From Phenylobacterium sp. (GTDB taxonomy: Bacteria > Pseudomonadota > Alphaproteobacteria > Caulobacterales > Caulobacteraceae): a stretch of 64,000 bases of DNA. Position 1 is the first letter of the stretch, and each line of letters starts with the position of its first letter. A program made the position numbers and the translations under genes. Below the pieces are notes generated by a model. That model did not search any database, was not told the origin of the DNA, and saw only the letters and a program-made list of their open reading frames with translations. The stretch is from assembly GCF_016793225.1 (NCBI RefSeq), contig NZ_JAEUMN010000143.1, positions 36,206 to 100,205 of the forward strand, in the 5' to 3' direction. Below, piece by piece: positions 16,393-25,221 of this stretch.

Positions 16393-18056
16393 GCCTGCGC
16401 AAGCCCCTGGTCGTCGCGGCGGCGGTGCTGGCCGTCATCGGCGCGCTGGGCGTGGTCGCGGCCGCGAACTTCCGCGAGATCATCCTGTTCGTGGTGGGCA
16501 ACCGCGGAAAGGAGATCCCGGGGCCGAACATCGAGGTTGCGTGGCGGCAGGGGCCGCCTCAGCCCGCGGCCGGCGACCGGCCGCCCAACATCGTGTTCAT
16601 CCTGGCCGACGACCTGGGCATCAACGACATCTCGACCTACGGAGGGGGTGTGGCGCAGGGCCGCGTGCCCACCCCCAACATCGACGCCCTGGCGGCGAGC
16701 GGCGCGGTCATGCCGTGGGCCTATTCCGGAACGGCGGCCTGCGCGCCGTCGCGGGCGATGCTGATGACCGGGCGATACCCCACGCGGCACGGGTTCGAGT
16801 TCACGCCGACGCCGCCCGGCATGCAGCGCATGATGACCCTGTTCTACAACGACGGCACGCGCCCGCACCGGCTGATCCACGACGCGGAAGCCGAAAAGGC
16901 GCTTCCGCCGCAGGACCGGCAGGGGCTCCCCGGCTCCGAGGTGACCGTCGCCGAGGTGCTGAAGACGCGCGGCTACCACACGGTCCACATCGGCAAGTGG
17001 CACCTGGGCGAAGGCAAGGAATTCGGCGCGAACGCCCAGGGCTTCGATGAGAGCCTGTTGATGGCGAGCGGCATGTACCTACCGCCGGACGATCCGCAGG
17101 TGGTGAACGCCAAGCAGCCGTTCGACCCGATCGACCGATTCCTCTGGGCGCGGATGACGCACGCGGCCCAGTTCAACGGCGGGCCCCTGTTCGCGCCGCG
17201 CGGCTATCTCACCGACTACTACACCGACGAAGCGGTGAAGGTGATCCGGGCGAACCGCAACCGGCCCTTCTTCCTCTACCTGGCGCACTGGGGCGTCCAC
17301 AGCCCGCTGCAGGCCTCGAAGGCCGACTACGACGCCCTGCCCCAGATCAAGGACCACCGCCTGCGCGTCTACGCGGCCATGGTGCGGGCGCTTGATCGGA
17401 GCGTCGGACGCGTGATGCAGGAGCTGCGCGACCAGGGCCTCGCCGAGAACACCGTGGTGATCTTCACCTCCGACAACGGCGGCGCCGGCTACATCGGTCT
17501 CCCGGAGGTCAACAAGCCCTACCGGGGCTGGAAGCTGACCTTCTTCGAGGGTGGCATCCGGGTGCCCTACTTCGTGTCCTGGCCCGGAAAGATCGCGCCG
17601 GGCACGCGGTTGCCGGATCCGGTGAGCCACCTGGACCTCCTGCCCACCGTGGCCGCCGCCGCGGGCGCTGCGCCGCCAGCCGACCGGCCGATCGACGGCG
17701 CGAACCTCTTGCCCTACGTCACCGGCGGGCCGCGGCCGGCGAGCCCGCCGCACCAAGCGATCTTCTGGCAGGACGGGCACTACCAGGCGGTGCTGAAGGA
17801 CGGCTGGAAGCTGCAGACCTCGCAGGACCCGAAGAAGGACTGGCTGTTCCACCTCACCGTCGATCCCACCGAGCAGCGGAACCTGGCCGCGACGAATCCG
17901 GCCAAGGTCGCGGAGTTGAAGGCGGCGATCGCCGAGCACCGTCGCGGCGCCCGCGGCGCGCTCTATCCGGCCGCCGGGCAGATGCCCGTGGTGATCGACA
18001 AGACGCTCGAGCAGAAGGCGACCAAGGACGATGAGTACATCTACTGGCCCGGCTGA
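16389..18056 (+). CDS. Type I (formylglycine) sulfatase, membrane-anchored or exported
   Basis: A 555-residue sulfatase with an N-terminal hydrophobic segment (residues 7-27). The metal-binding DD is at 74-75 (FILADDLGINDIS). The C-x-P-S-R maturation motif starts at Cys118 (CAPSRAMLMTGRYPTRHG), where the Cys is converted to formylglycine. It would hydrolyse a sulfate ester in the periplasm. It overlaps the preceding stop by four bases and the following hydrolase by 26. It is clearly related to the second sulfatase at 28480-30120 (both share GFEFTPTP after the active site). The probable maturase is encoded at 30215-31195. Confidence 0.93.
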   Translation: MSLRKPLVVAAAVLAVIGALGVVAAANFREIILFVVGNRGKEIPGPNIEVAWRQGPPQPAAGDRPPNIVFILADDLGINDISTYGGGVAQGRVPTPNIDALAASGAVMPWAYSGTAACAPSRAMLMTGRYPTRHGFEFTPTPPGMQRMMTLFYNDGTRPHRLIHDAEAEKALPPQDRQGLPGSEVTVAEVLKTRGYHTVHIGKWHLGEGKEFGANAQGFDESLLMASGMYLPPDDPQVVNAKQPFDPIDRFLWARMTHAAQFNGGPLFAPRGYLTDYYTDEAVKVIRANRNRPFFLYLAHWGVHSPLQASKADYDALPQIKDHRLRVYAAMVRALDRSVGRVMQELRDQGLAENTVVIFTSDNGGAGYIGLPEVNKPYRGWKLTFFEGGIRVPYFVSWPGKIAPGTRLPDPVSHLDLLPTVAAAAGAAPPADRPIDGANLLPYVTGGPRPASPPHQAIFWQDGHYQAVLKDGWKLQTSQDPKKDWLFHLTVDPTEQRNLAATNPAKVAELKAAIAEHRRGARGALYPAAGQMPVVIDKTLEQKATKDDEYIYWPG

Positions 18057-19065
18057 GGACGACGGCGTGGAACGCGGGACGACGGACGACGGCGTGCCGT
18101 TCGCGCGGTCGCCGGACGCGGCCTTCGCTGGACTGCCGGACTATCCCTGGGGGCCCAGCTACGTCACGTTCGAGGGGCTGCGGATGCACTGTGTGGACGC
18201 CGGGCCCGCCGACGGGCCGGTGGCGCTGTTGCTCCACGGCATGCCCACGTGGAGCTACCTGAACCGGCGCATCATCGCCGGGCTGGTCGCCGCCGGATGG
18301 CGGTGCGTCGCGCCGGACCACATCGGTTTCGGGCGCTCGGACAAGGTCACCGATGACGGATGGTACTCCATCGCCCGCCACACCCGGGCCATGGCCCACC
18401 TCATCGCCGAGCTGAACCTGAAGGACGTGACCCTCTTCTGCCAGGACTGGGGCGGGCCCATCGGGCTGGCCCAGGCGGCCGAGACGCCCGAGCGCTTCGC
18501 CCGGCTGGTGATCATGAACACCTGGCTGCATACGCCGGAGTACGACTACGCCCAGCCGCTGCGCCGGTGGAACGAGGGCTGGAAGCCCGACGGCCTCTTC
18601 GGCGCGAACGTGCCCGACCGCATGTCGATCGGCTGGTTCATGATGCTGGCGACGCGGCGCATCGAGCGTCCGCACTTCTTCGCCGTGGTCCAGGGGCAGG
18701 AAACGCCGGAGCTGTCCGCCGCCGACGCCGAGGTGAGGCGGGCGTACGACGCCCCGTTCGCCGGCCTGGGGTACGCGGGCCACGCGGGCCCGCGGCGTTT
18801 CCCCCTCAGCCTGCCCTTCGACAATCCCGCAGGCGGCGCGGCCGAGGCGCAGACCCGCCACTTCCGGACCCTGCTGGACTGGAAGAAACCCATCCACTTC
18901 ATCTGGGGCGGGGCCGACGACGTCTTCACCACCGACCGCGGCCAAGCCTGGGCGGCCCGCTACCCGCACGCAACCTTCGACCTCCTGCCCGACGCCGCGC
19001 ACTTCCTGCAGGACACGCATGGCGACCGGATCGCCGAGCTGTTCCTCGCCCACGCCGCCACGTGA
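18031..19065 (+). CDS. Haloalkane dehalogenase-type alpha/beta hydrolase
   Basis: A 344-residue alpha/beta hydrolase. HGMPTWSYL forms the oxyanion region, the nucleophile is Asp139 in FCQDWGG with halide-stabilising Trp140 next to it, and the catalytic His lies near the C-terminus (DAAHFLQD). The segment FAGLPDYPWGPSYV before RMHCVDAGP is typical of DhlA/DhmA-like dehalogenases. Epoxide hydrolases share much of this, so the halide substrate is likely but not certain. The ATG at 18031 overlaps the sulfatase gene; a later start inside the extra 25-residue N-terminus is possible. It is last in a three-gene unit. Confidence 0.82.
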   Translation: MSTSTGPAEDDGVERGTTDDGVPFARSPDAAFAGLPDYPWGPSYVTFEGLRMHCVDAGPADGPVALLLHGMPTWSYLNRRIIAGLVAAGWRCVAPDHIGFGRSDKVTDDGWYSIARHTRAMAHLIAELNLKDVTLFCQDWGGPIGLAQAAETPERFARLVIMNTWLHTPEYDYAQPLRRWNEGWKPDGLFGANVPDRMSIGWFMMLATRRIERPHFFAVVQGQETPELSAADAEVRRAYDAPFAGLGYAGHAGPRRFPLSLPFDNPAGGAAEAQTRHFRTLLDWKKPIHFIWGGADDVFTTDRGQAWAARYPHATFDLLPDAAHFLQDTHGDRIAELFLAHAAT

Positions 19066-19098
19066 CCCGCCGAGCCGCGACGCATTCGAACTTGACCG

Positions 19099-19116
19099 GA
19101 ACCGGGATTTCGGTTC
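19099..19116. promoter_or_regulatory. Module-2 operator copy 2
   Basis: GAACCGGGATTTCGGTTC has 6-bp arms GAACCG and CGGTTC that are exact inverted repeats. It ends 31 bases before the start of the GST-fold gene at 19148, and it is the most symmetrical of the six copies. Confidence 0.75.
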
Positions 19117-19147
19117 GCTACCTTTGGACTGAGCAGAGGCCCCGAAC

Positions 19148-20188
19148 ATGACCGCCACCACGACCGACGGACGCGTCCTCCTGAACGGCGTGCCCGGCTC
19201 GCCCTATACCCGCAAGATGCTGGCGCTGCTGCGCTACCGGCGGATCCCCTACAAGCTCGTGCTGGCCTCTCATGGCGCGGCGGGACTGCCCACCGCCAAG
19301 GTCAACCTGCTGCCCACCTTCTACTTCCCGGACGAAACCGGCGCCCTGGTGGCCGTCAACGACTCCACGCCCATCCTGCGCCGGCTTGAGCGCGAGCACG
19401 CCGGCCGTTCGGCGCGTCCGTCCAACCCCGCCCTGGCGTTCATCGACTCGCTGATCGAGGACTACGGAGACGAGTGGCTGACCAAGGCCATGTTCCACTA
19501 CCGCTGGGCCTACAAGGCCGACATCGCGCGGGCTTCGGCCATCCTGCCCGCCTGGCGGCGCTCGCGCATGCCGGACGCGGAGCTGAAGGCGGCTGGCGCC
19601 GAGGTGGCGAACCGCCAGATCCCGCGCCTGCGCTACGTGGGCTCCAACGAGATCACGGGCCCGATCATCGAGGCCAGCTACGCGCGCTTCTTGGACGCCT
19701 TCGAGGCGCACCTGCGCGAACACGCCTTCATACTGGGGCAACGCCCCGGCGGCGGCGACTTCGGCTGCTATGGCCAGCTCACCCAGCTCGCGCTGTTCGA
19801 CCCCACGCCCATGGCGGTGACCGAGGCGCGCGCGCCGCGCGTCTTCGCGTGGACGGGCGCCGTCGAGGACCTCTCGGGCCTGGAGCCCACCGAGGCGGAC
19901 TGGTTCGACCCTGCGGCGCTGCCGCAGACGGTGAAGGCGATCCTGGGCGAGATCGGCCGCGTCTACGCTCCACTGCTGCTCGCCAACGCGAAGGCGCTGC
20001 GCGAGGGCGCCGAACAGGTGGAGACCGAGATCGACGGCGGCCGCTGGGTGCAGCAGCCCTTCACCTACCAGGGCAAGTGCCTGCAGTGGCTGCGCGAGGA
20101 GTACGCCGCCCTGGGGCCGGCCGATCGCAAGGCGGCCGACGCAGCCCTGGCGGGGTCGGGCTGCGAGGTGCTGCTGCAGGGGCTGTGA
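19148..20188 (+). CDS. Glutathione S-transferase-fold protein, long form (paralogue 1)
   Basis: A 346-residue protein, much longer than the roughly 210 residues of standard GSTs. A thioredoxin-like N-domain opens LLNGVPGSPYTRKMLALLRY and includes NDSTPILRRLE where canonical GSTs have the ES-AI gamma-glutamyl site. A long helical C-domain contains GDEWLTKAMFHYRW. Paralogues lie at 20199-21197 and 23353-24510 with the same landmarks. Candidate roles are ether or thioether cleavage, dehalogenation or isomerisation with glutathione. It has its own operator copy 31 bases upstream and is convergent with paralogue 2. Confidence 0.8.
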   Translation: MTATTTDGRVLLNGVPGSPYTRKMLALLRYRRIPYKLVLASHGAAGLPTAKVNLLPTFYFPDETGALVAVNDSTPILRRLEREHAGRSARPSNPALAFIDSLIEDYGDEWLTKAMFHYRWAYKADIARASAILPAWRRSRMPDAELKAAGAEVANRQIPRLRYVGSNEITGPIIEASYARFLDAFEAHLREHAFILGQRPGGGDFGCYGQLTQLALFDPTPMAVTEARAPRVFAWTGAVEDLSGLEPTEADWFDPAALPQTVKAILGEIGRVYAPLLLANAKALREGAEQVETEIDGGRWVQQPFTYQGKCLQWLREEYAALGPADRKAADAALAGSGCEVLLQGL

Positions 20189-20198
20189 GGGGTCCGGT

Positions 20199-21197
20199 TC
20201 AGCCGGCGGCGAGCCAGCGGCGGCAGTCGGCGGCCTCCAGGATCGCGTCAAGCCGCGGCGACGCCGCGGCGGCGTAGCGGGCCTTCAGCGTGGCCAGCGA
20301 CTTGGCGTGGTACTTCTGGGGCGGCTGCACGTAGGGCCGGCCGGCGAGGTCCACAGTGAAGCTCTCCTGCCCCGCCGCCAGCGCATCCGAATTGGCCTGC
20401 GACCAGGGCAGGAAGTAGCGGCCCACATAGGCCAGGAGCGGCGCCAGGGTAGGCTGCAGCGACTCCCAGGTCTCGAACGGGCCGTCGTCGCGGGGCTCCA
20501 TCATCCGATGGCACCAGCCCAGCACGGCGGGGCCCCGGGCCAGGATGCCCGCGCCGCAGGTCGGGTCGATGGAGGCCTCGTAGATCTGGGCCGACAGACC
20601 GAAATCCCCGAAGGCGGGGCGGCCGCCGAACAGGTACTTGCGCTGGGCGAAGTGCGGCTCGAGCAGATCCAGCAGTTCGAACCAGTAGTCGGTGATCAGG
20701 TGCGCCGTCTCCGCCGACGAGCCCACGAAGTGGCCGCGGCCGGTCATCCGCTCCTGGATCATCTTCTGGCGCGCAGCCACCGTCTCGGCGTCCGCGCCGG
20801 GCATGGACAGGCGCGCCAGGGTGAGCGCCGAGGCCTCCTGGTCGACCTTGTCCCACCAGCGATGGTGGAACATCAGCTTGTTGCCCCATTCGTCGCCGAA
20901 CTCTTCGAGCAGCACGGAAAGGAAGGCGAGGTCCGGGTCGTCGGGATGGATCGAGGGTTCAGGCGCCTGGCGCTCGACCTGCTCGATGATCGGGGTGGAG
21001 TCCTGTACGCCCTCGCCGGCCGGGGTGGCGACCGTCGGCACGATCGGGAGGCGGGCGACGGCCTTGTATTCCTCTTCGGTGGCCGCGTTGCGCGGGATCC
21101 AGCGGTGCGGGATGCCCTTGTAGCGGAAGTAAGAGCGCACCTTCACCGAGTAGGGTGACATCTCGGAGCCGTAGATCCGGTACACGCCTTCGCTCAC
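20199..21197 (-). CDS. Glutathione S-transferase-fold protein, long form (paralogue 2)
   Basis: A 332-residue protein clearly related to its convergent neighbour. It shows GSEMSPYSVKVRSYFRYKG, VQDSTPIIEQVER, GDEWGNKLMFHHRW and KYLFGGRPAFGDFGL. The start is GTG, with GGGAGGAAACG upstream. Ser/Tyr in the MSPYS segment is the likely glutathione-activating region. It lies downstream of a TetR gene on the same strand, with a 103-base gap that holds a module-2 operator 34 bases from this start, so it probably has its own controlled promoter. Confidence 0.8.
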   Translation of the reverse strand: MSEGVYRIYGSEMSPYSVKVRSYFRYKGIPHRWIPRNAATEEEYKAVARLPIVPTVATPAGEGVQDSTPIIEQVERQAPEPSIHPDDPDLAFLSVLLEEFGDEWGNKLMFHHRWWDKVDQEASALTLARLSMPGADAETVAARQKMIQERMTGRGHFVGSSAETAHLITDYWFELLDLLEPHFAQRKYLFGGRPAFGDFGLSAQIYEASIDPTCGAGILARGPAVLGWCHRMMEPRDDGPFETWESLQPTLAPLLAYVGRYFLPWSQANSDALAAGQESFTVDLAGRPYVQPPQKYHAKSLATLKARYAAAASPRLDAILEAADCRRWLAAG

Positions 21198-21230
21198 GAA
21201 CGTTTCCTCCCGCCGACCGGCCGCTTTTGC

Positions 21231-21248
21231 GAACCGGAGTTCCGATTA
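21231..21248. promoter_or_regulatory. Module-2 operator copy 3
   Basis: GAACCGGAGTTCCGATTA, the motif in reverse orientation. It lies between the TetR stop and the GTG of GST paralogue 2, 34 bases from that start. The left arm is exact and the right arm is degenerate. Confidence 0.6.
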
Positions 21249-21300
21249 TCATGGCGTCCGGGGGATGGGGAGGCAATACCGCGGCCGGCGCCTACGCGGC

Positions 21301-21969
21301 TCAGGCGGCCGTCTTCTCGAGGCCCAGGTAGCGGATCAGCAGAAGCCCCAGCTCGTCGGCCAGGCGAGGGTCATCGATGGAGAACGGCCCCGGTCCGTGC
21401 AGAAGCTGGGTGATGATCTGGCCGTGGATCATCCGCACGGCGAGCTGCGCGCGCTCGGGGAAGCCAGCCTCGACGGACAGGCCCCTGCCTTCGAGCATGT
21501 CCTGGATCTTCCGGGCCTCGAAGATCTCGAGCTGGCGCATCGACGGCCAGACGTCCTGGCCGCGCAGGCTGAGCTCGAACAGCGCGCGGAAGTAGCCCTC
21601 GATGCGGCCCATCGACCGCGCGGAGTTGGCGACGAGCCGGACGAACACCTTGTCCAGCGGATCGGTGGCGCAGGCCGGATCGGCGAAGAAGGTGGTGATG
21701 TTCTCGGCCGACCGCTGGGCCATGTGGGCCTGCAGCGCGAAGAACAGGGCCTCCTTGTCCTGGAAGCGCCGGTAGAAGCTGCCGACGGAACATCCGGCGC
21801 GCCGGGCGATGTCGGCCACGTGGGCCTGCCAGAAGCCATGCTCGGCGAACGCGCGCTCTCCAGCCTTCAGCAGGCGGTCGCGCTGCTCGCGGCTGCGCGC
21901 CTGGTAGGCCGGAAGGGCCCACGCCGGATCGTCGGTCGGCGGCGTCTCGGCGGACTTGGCTCTGGCCAT
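21301..21969 (-). CDS. TetR-family regulator (module 2, paralogue A)
   Basis: A 222-residue TetR protein with helix-turn-helix HVADIARRAGCSVGSFYRRFQDKEALF. The DNA-reading helix GCSVGSFYRRF is almost the same as that of the regulator at 27699-28415 (GCSIGSFYRRF), and the surrounding helices align well, so the two are paralogues that may read the same motif. It sits in the minus-strand run of module-2 genes, 88 bases after the MFS stop. Only a weak, gapped likeness to the module-2 operator is seen before its start (around 21991-22005). Confidence 0.9.
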   Translation of the reverse strand: MARAKSAETPPTDDPAWALPAYQARSREQRDRLLKAGERAFAEHGFWQAHVADIARRAGCSVGSFYRRFQDKEALFFALQAHMAQRSAENITTFFADPACATDPLDKVFVRLVANSARSMGRIEGYFRALFELSLRGQDVWPSMRQLEIFEARKIQDMLEGRGLSVEAGFPERAQLAVRMIHGQIITQLLHGPGPFSIDDPRLADELGLLLIRYLGLEKTAA

Positions 21970-22057
21970 GGGCGGCAGCGACTCAGGTTCTCGAAAATCC
22001 CGTTATCCTCTAGCCCCTGCGCGCGACGATTGCACAGGGCGCAGTACCCGGATCGGC

Positions 22058-23341
22058 TCAGGGCGCGGCGGGCGCCGCGTTTCGGGGCAAGCGGCGCGCG
22101 GCGAGCAGGAAGAACACCACCGACACCAGCTCTCCGATCGCGGCCAGCGAGATCGCGTAGCCGAGGCTGCGCGTCCCGAAAGCCGGCGCCAGCGCGTCGC
22201 TGGTCATGCCGATGACCAGGGGGCCCAGGCCGAAGCCCACCAGCGCGATGATGAAGAGGGTCCACGCCGAGGCGAAGGCCCGCGTGCGGGGCGGCGACAG
22301 GGTCTGGATCGTCCCGAAGACCGGGCCCGTGAAGCTGTTGCCGAGGAAGCCCGGCAGGATCAGGCAGGCGATCGCCAGCTCGGCCGTGGGCGCGAGATAG
22401 GCCGAGATGAAGAGGGGCGCGCGCACGCCGATCATCAGCGCCGGAAGCCAGGCGTACCAGCGGTTGTCGCGCCGGCCGAGCAGGTCGGCGAACCAGCCGC
22501 CGGCCAGGGTGCCGACGACGCCGGTGACGCCGGAGATCAGGCCGAGCGCCAGCCCCGCCTCGCCCGTGGACAGGCCGTGGAAGCGGATCATGAAGGCGGG
22601 ATTCCACTGCAGCGCGCCGTACGAGGTGAAGGCGTGCAGGGCCGAGCCCAGGACGAGGTAGTTGTAGGCCGGGATCTTCATCAGGACCGCCAGCGCCTCG
22701 CGGGTGGTGGGCGCGGGTTCGGTGGAGACCTCCCCCGTGCGCGGCGGCTCCTTGAGAGTCAGGGCGACCACCGCCGCGACCACGACGCCGGGCAGGCCCA
22801 CCACGATGAAGGCGGTGCGCCAGTCGAAGGCCTGGTTGAGCCAACCGCCCGCGAGCAGCCCCACGAGGATGCCGATCGGCACGCCGCAAGAGAAGACGGC
22901 CAGCGCCGTGGCGCGCTTCCCGTGCGGGAAGAGGTCGGCCAGCATGGAGTGTCCGGCCGGTCCCGCCCCGGCCTCGCCGACCGCCACGAAGATCCGCGCC
23001 ACGAGCAGCTGGGGGAAGTTCATGGCCAGCCCGCAGACGGCGGTGGCGCCGCTCCACAGGGCGAGGCAGCCGGCGATGATGCCCTTGCGCGAGGTGCGGT
23101 CGGCAAGGCGCGCGATCGGCAGGCCCGCGGCGGCGTAGAAGAGGGCGAAGCCCAGGCCCGAGAGCAGCCCGATCTGGGTGTCGGTGAGCCCCAGTTCCTT
23201 GCGGATCGGCTCCACCAGGATGGAGAGCACCTGCCGGTCCACGTAGTTGATCACATAGACCACAAGCAGCAGGGCGAGCGCGTAGCGGGCGTACCCGCGC
23301 GAGACGCCCCCCGCTGCGCCGGCCGTGTCGGTCGCCGCCAT
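22058..23341 (-). CDS. MFS transporter, spinster-like (module 2)
   Basis: A 427-residue transporter with about 12 membrane segments. NYVDRQVLSILVEPIRKELGL and GLPIARLADRTSRKG are spinster-type signatures. It is a paralogue of the module-1 transporter at 703-1998. The start follows GGGGAGGCGGG. It is 11 bases downstream of GST paralogue 3, so it is part of an operon with that gene and the DsbA-like gene. It probably moves the module-2 substrate or a desulfated product across the inner membrane. Confidence 0.9.
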   Translation of the reverse strand: MAATDTAGAAGGVSRGYARYALALLLVVYVINYVDRQVLSILVEPIRKELGLTDTQIGLLSGLGFALFYAAAGLPIARLADRTSRKGIIAGCLALWSGATAVCGLAMNFPQLLVARIFVAVGEAGAGPAGHSMLADLFPHGKRATALAVFSCGVPIGILVGLLAGGWLNQAFDWRTAFIVVGLPGVVVAAVVALTLKEPPRTGEVSTEPAPTTREALAVLMKIPAYNYLVLGSALHAFTSYGALQWNPAFMIRFHGLSTGEAGLALGLISGVTGVVGTLAGGWFADLLGRRDNRWYAWLPALMIGVRAPLFISAYLAPTAELAIACLILPGFLGNSFTGPVFGTIQTLSPPRTRAFASAWTLFIIALVGFGLGPLVIGMTSDALAPAFGTRSLGYAISLAAIGELVSVVFFLLAARRLPRNAAPAAP

Positions 23342-23352
23342 TCCCGCCTCCC

Positions 23353-24510
23353 CTATTCAACCGCCAGTCGGCTGCGCACACGCGTCAGCCGCCGCGCGAG
23401 GCGCACGGCCACGACGCCGTCGGCGCCGGCCGCACGCGCGAAGTCCAGCGCCGCCTCGCGCTCCACGCCGGAAAGCCCGGCCGTGAAGTCCAGGGCGCGC
23501 TGCAGGATCCACAGCGAGTGGCCCAGGGCCTGCTGCTCGATCGCCACGCCGTGATAGTCCACCACGATGGGTCCCAGCGCGGGCTGGTCGGCCCCCTCGG
23601 CCGAGACGAACCCGCCGGCCGGCGCATCGGGGTTGGCCTCGGCCCAGGCGTTGAAGCGGCCTGCGGTCAGGACCAGCTCCTCCGCGTAGCCGCGGAAGAC
23701 GTGCCGCATGAACGCTGTCAGCGTCTCGGGGACGACGTCGTCGGCCGGGAGCTCGCGGGCACGGTCCGGGAATTCGGGCGTCTGCAGCTCGCCGCCGTTG
23801 ATGCGCTCGATCCAGCGGAAGACCAGCGGCGCCGTTCGCTGCATGAGGTGCAGCGGATAGGGATCGCGGCCCAGGTGACCGAACATCGGTCCCATGAGGG
23901 CGTAGTCGCCCCGACTCGGCGCGCCCCCCAGCAGGTAGGGGTGCTGCGAGAGGTGCGCGTTCAGCAGCGCCAGGGTCTCGCCGTAGACCCGTTCGATGGT
24001 GGGGATGGTTCGCGGTTCGATGCCGAGCATCGGCAGGTACGAGGACATGCGCGAGGCCACCCGCTGGCCCAGGCGTTCGACCTCCTCCGGCGGCGCGGGA
24101 AACCGCAGCGAGCGGCCGAACTCGCCGACGACGAAGCCCTCGTTCACATCGAGGAAGTTCCACCGGTAGTGCATGGCCGGCTTGGCGAGTCCGCGGTCGC
24201 CGAGGACCTCGAGCAGCAGCGTCGCCAGGGTCTGGCGCGGGCCCATGCGCTGCGCGTGGGGGTCGGGGTAGCGCCGCTCCAGCGCGTCCAGGATGGCCGT
24301 GGAGTCCTGGACGATCGTCCCGTCCGCGAACTCGACCACCGGGATGCGGTGCGTGTCGACCGCCGGCTTGATCACCTCGCGGTAGCGAGGGTGCGAGGGG
24401 AAGCGCTCGACGTGACGGACGCCGCGCGCCCGGAGGAACGCCCGCACCTTGGCGGTGTAGAGCGACGCGGGCGCTCCGTAGAGCCAGAGGTCGGGCGCTT
24501 CGCCGGTCAT
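23353..24510 (-). CDS. Glutathione S-transferase-fold protein, long form (paralogue 3)
   Basis: A 385-residue protein, the longest and most diverged of the trio. It opens LWLYGAPASLYTAKVRAFLR and has VQDSTAILDALE, KPAMHYRW and HPYLLGGAPSRGDYAL, matching its two relatives. A C-terminal extension of about 60 residues (from VVDYHGVAIEQQALG) is not in the others. The start ATG overlaps the stop of the upstream DsbA-like gene (ATGA), so translation is coupled. Tight operon position with a DsbA/HCCA-isomerase-like protein, itself a glutathione-dependent fold, supports a glutathione-based reaction sequence. Confidence 0.8.
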   Translation of the reverse strand: MTGEAPDLWLYGAPASLYTAKVRAFLRARGVRHVERFPSHPRYREVIKPAVDTHRIPVVEFADGTIVQDSTAILDALERRYPDPHAQRMGPRQTLATLLLEVLGDRGLAKPAMHYRWNFLDVNEGFVVGEFGRSLRFPAPPEEVERLGQRVASRMSSYLPMLGIEPRTIPTIERVYGETLALLNAHLSQHPYLLGGAPSRGDYALMGPMFGHLGRDPYPLHLMQRTAPLVFRWIERINGGELQTPEFPDRARELPADDVVPETLTAFMRHVFRGYAEELVLTAGRFNAWAEANPDAPAGGFVSAEGADQPALGPIVVDYHGVAIEQQALGHSLWILQRALDFTAGLSGVEREAALDFARAAGADGVVAVRLARRLTRVRSRLAVE

Positions 24511-25160
24511 GTGGTCCCGCGACGTTTCAGGCCCTTCTGGAGCATGCGCCACTTGAGCTGGTCGAACCGGTCCTGGCCGAAGAAGGCCTCACCGCCGAAC
24601 ACCATCATCGGCACTCCGTAGTGCCCGCCCTCGCGCTGGGCGACCTGGCTGGCCTCGACGATGGCGCGGTGGCGGTCGGGGTCGCCGTCGACGGCGCCGG
24701 ACAGCTCGTCGTAGTCGAGTCCGGCCCGCTCGGCCGCGCGGCGCAGGTGGTCGCCCTCGTGCCAGTTCTCGACGGACCCGCCCCAGATCAGCCGGCTGAC
24801 CTCGTCCAGGAACGGCAGCCCGCGGCCCCGCTCGGCGGCGGCGACGCCCAGGTAGGTGAGGCGGTGGATGTGGGGCTGTTCCTTGGGGTAGCTGCCGTCT
24901 GGAAGCCGGAACACCGGATCGGGCCGCGGCCAGCGGAGCGGCAGGCCCAGGAACTCGGCCTCACGCCGGATGTCGGCTTGGAAGTAGCTGAACCACAGCG
25001 GATCCCGCGTCTCGAAGAACTCGGGCGTGCGCACCGCGATCGGGAAGATCGGGCGGACTTTGCACGTCACCTCGTACTCGTCCTCGAGGGCCCGGAGCCT
25101 GGGCGTCACGAGGTAGGAGTAGGGCGAGCGGAAGGACCAGTAGAGGTCGTAGCTGAGCAT
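24507..25160 (-). CDS. DsbA-family / 2-hydroxychromene-2-carboxylate isomerase-like protein
   Basis: A 217-residue thioredoxin-fold protein of the kappa-GST/HCCA isomerase group. YWSFRSPYSYLVTPRL carries the serine that activates glutathione in this group, and GVPMMVFGGEAFFGQDRFD is the C-terminal signature. No CxxC is present, which argues against a disulfide oxidoreductase. HCCA isomerase acts in naphthalene and other polycyclic aromatic degradation; here the substrate is unknown. It is first gene of the unit with GST paralogue 3 and the MFS, and follows a strong hairpin 3' of the TonB receptor gene. Confidence 0.83.
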   Translation of the reverse strand: MLSYDLYWSFRSPYSYLVTPRLRALEDEYEVTCKVRPIFPIAVRTPEFFETRDPLWFSYFQADIRREAEFLGLPLRWPRPDPVFRLPDGSYPKEQPHIHRLTYLGVAAAERGRGLPFLDEVSRLIWGGSVENWHEGDHLRRAAERAGLDYDELSGAVDGDPDRHRAIVEASQVAQREGGHYGVPMMVFGGEAFFGQDRFDQLKWRMLQKGLKRRGTT

Positions 25161-25184
25161 ATCGTCCCCGGAGCCCGCGTGGGC

Positions 25185-25213
25185 CCGGCCGGCCGCGTAG
25201 CGCGGCCGGCCGG
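25185..25213. terminator. Strong GC hairpin between TonB receptor gene and the downstream operon
   Basis: Two 13-base arms (CCGGCCGGCCGCG and its exact complement) flank a 3-base loop. The hairpin lies 9 bases after the TonB receptor stop and 25 bases before the next gene on the minus strand. No T-tract follows, so it may be an mRNA-stabilising or attenuating structure rather than a classic intrinsic terminator. Confidence 0.6.
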
Positions 25214-25221
25214 AAGCCGCC

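Noticed and set aside
21991-22005. Weak likeness to the module-2 operator before the TetR gene at 21969
   Set aside because: It aligns only with a gap and lacks the invariant CGGTTC; noted but not counted as a site.
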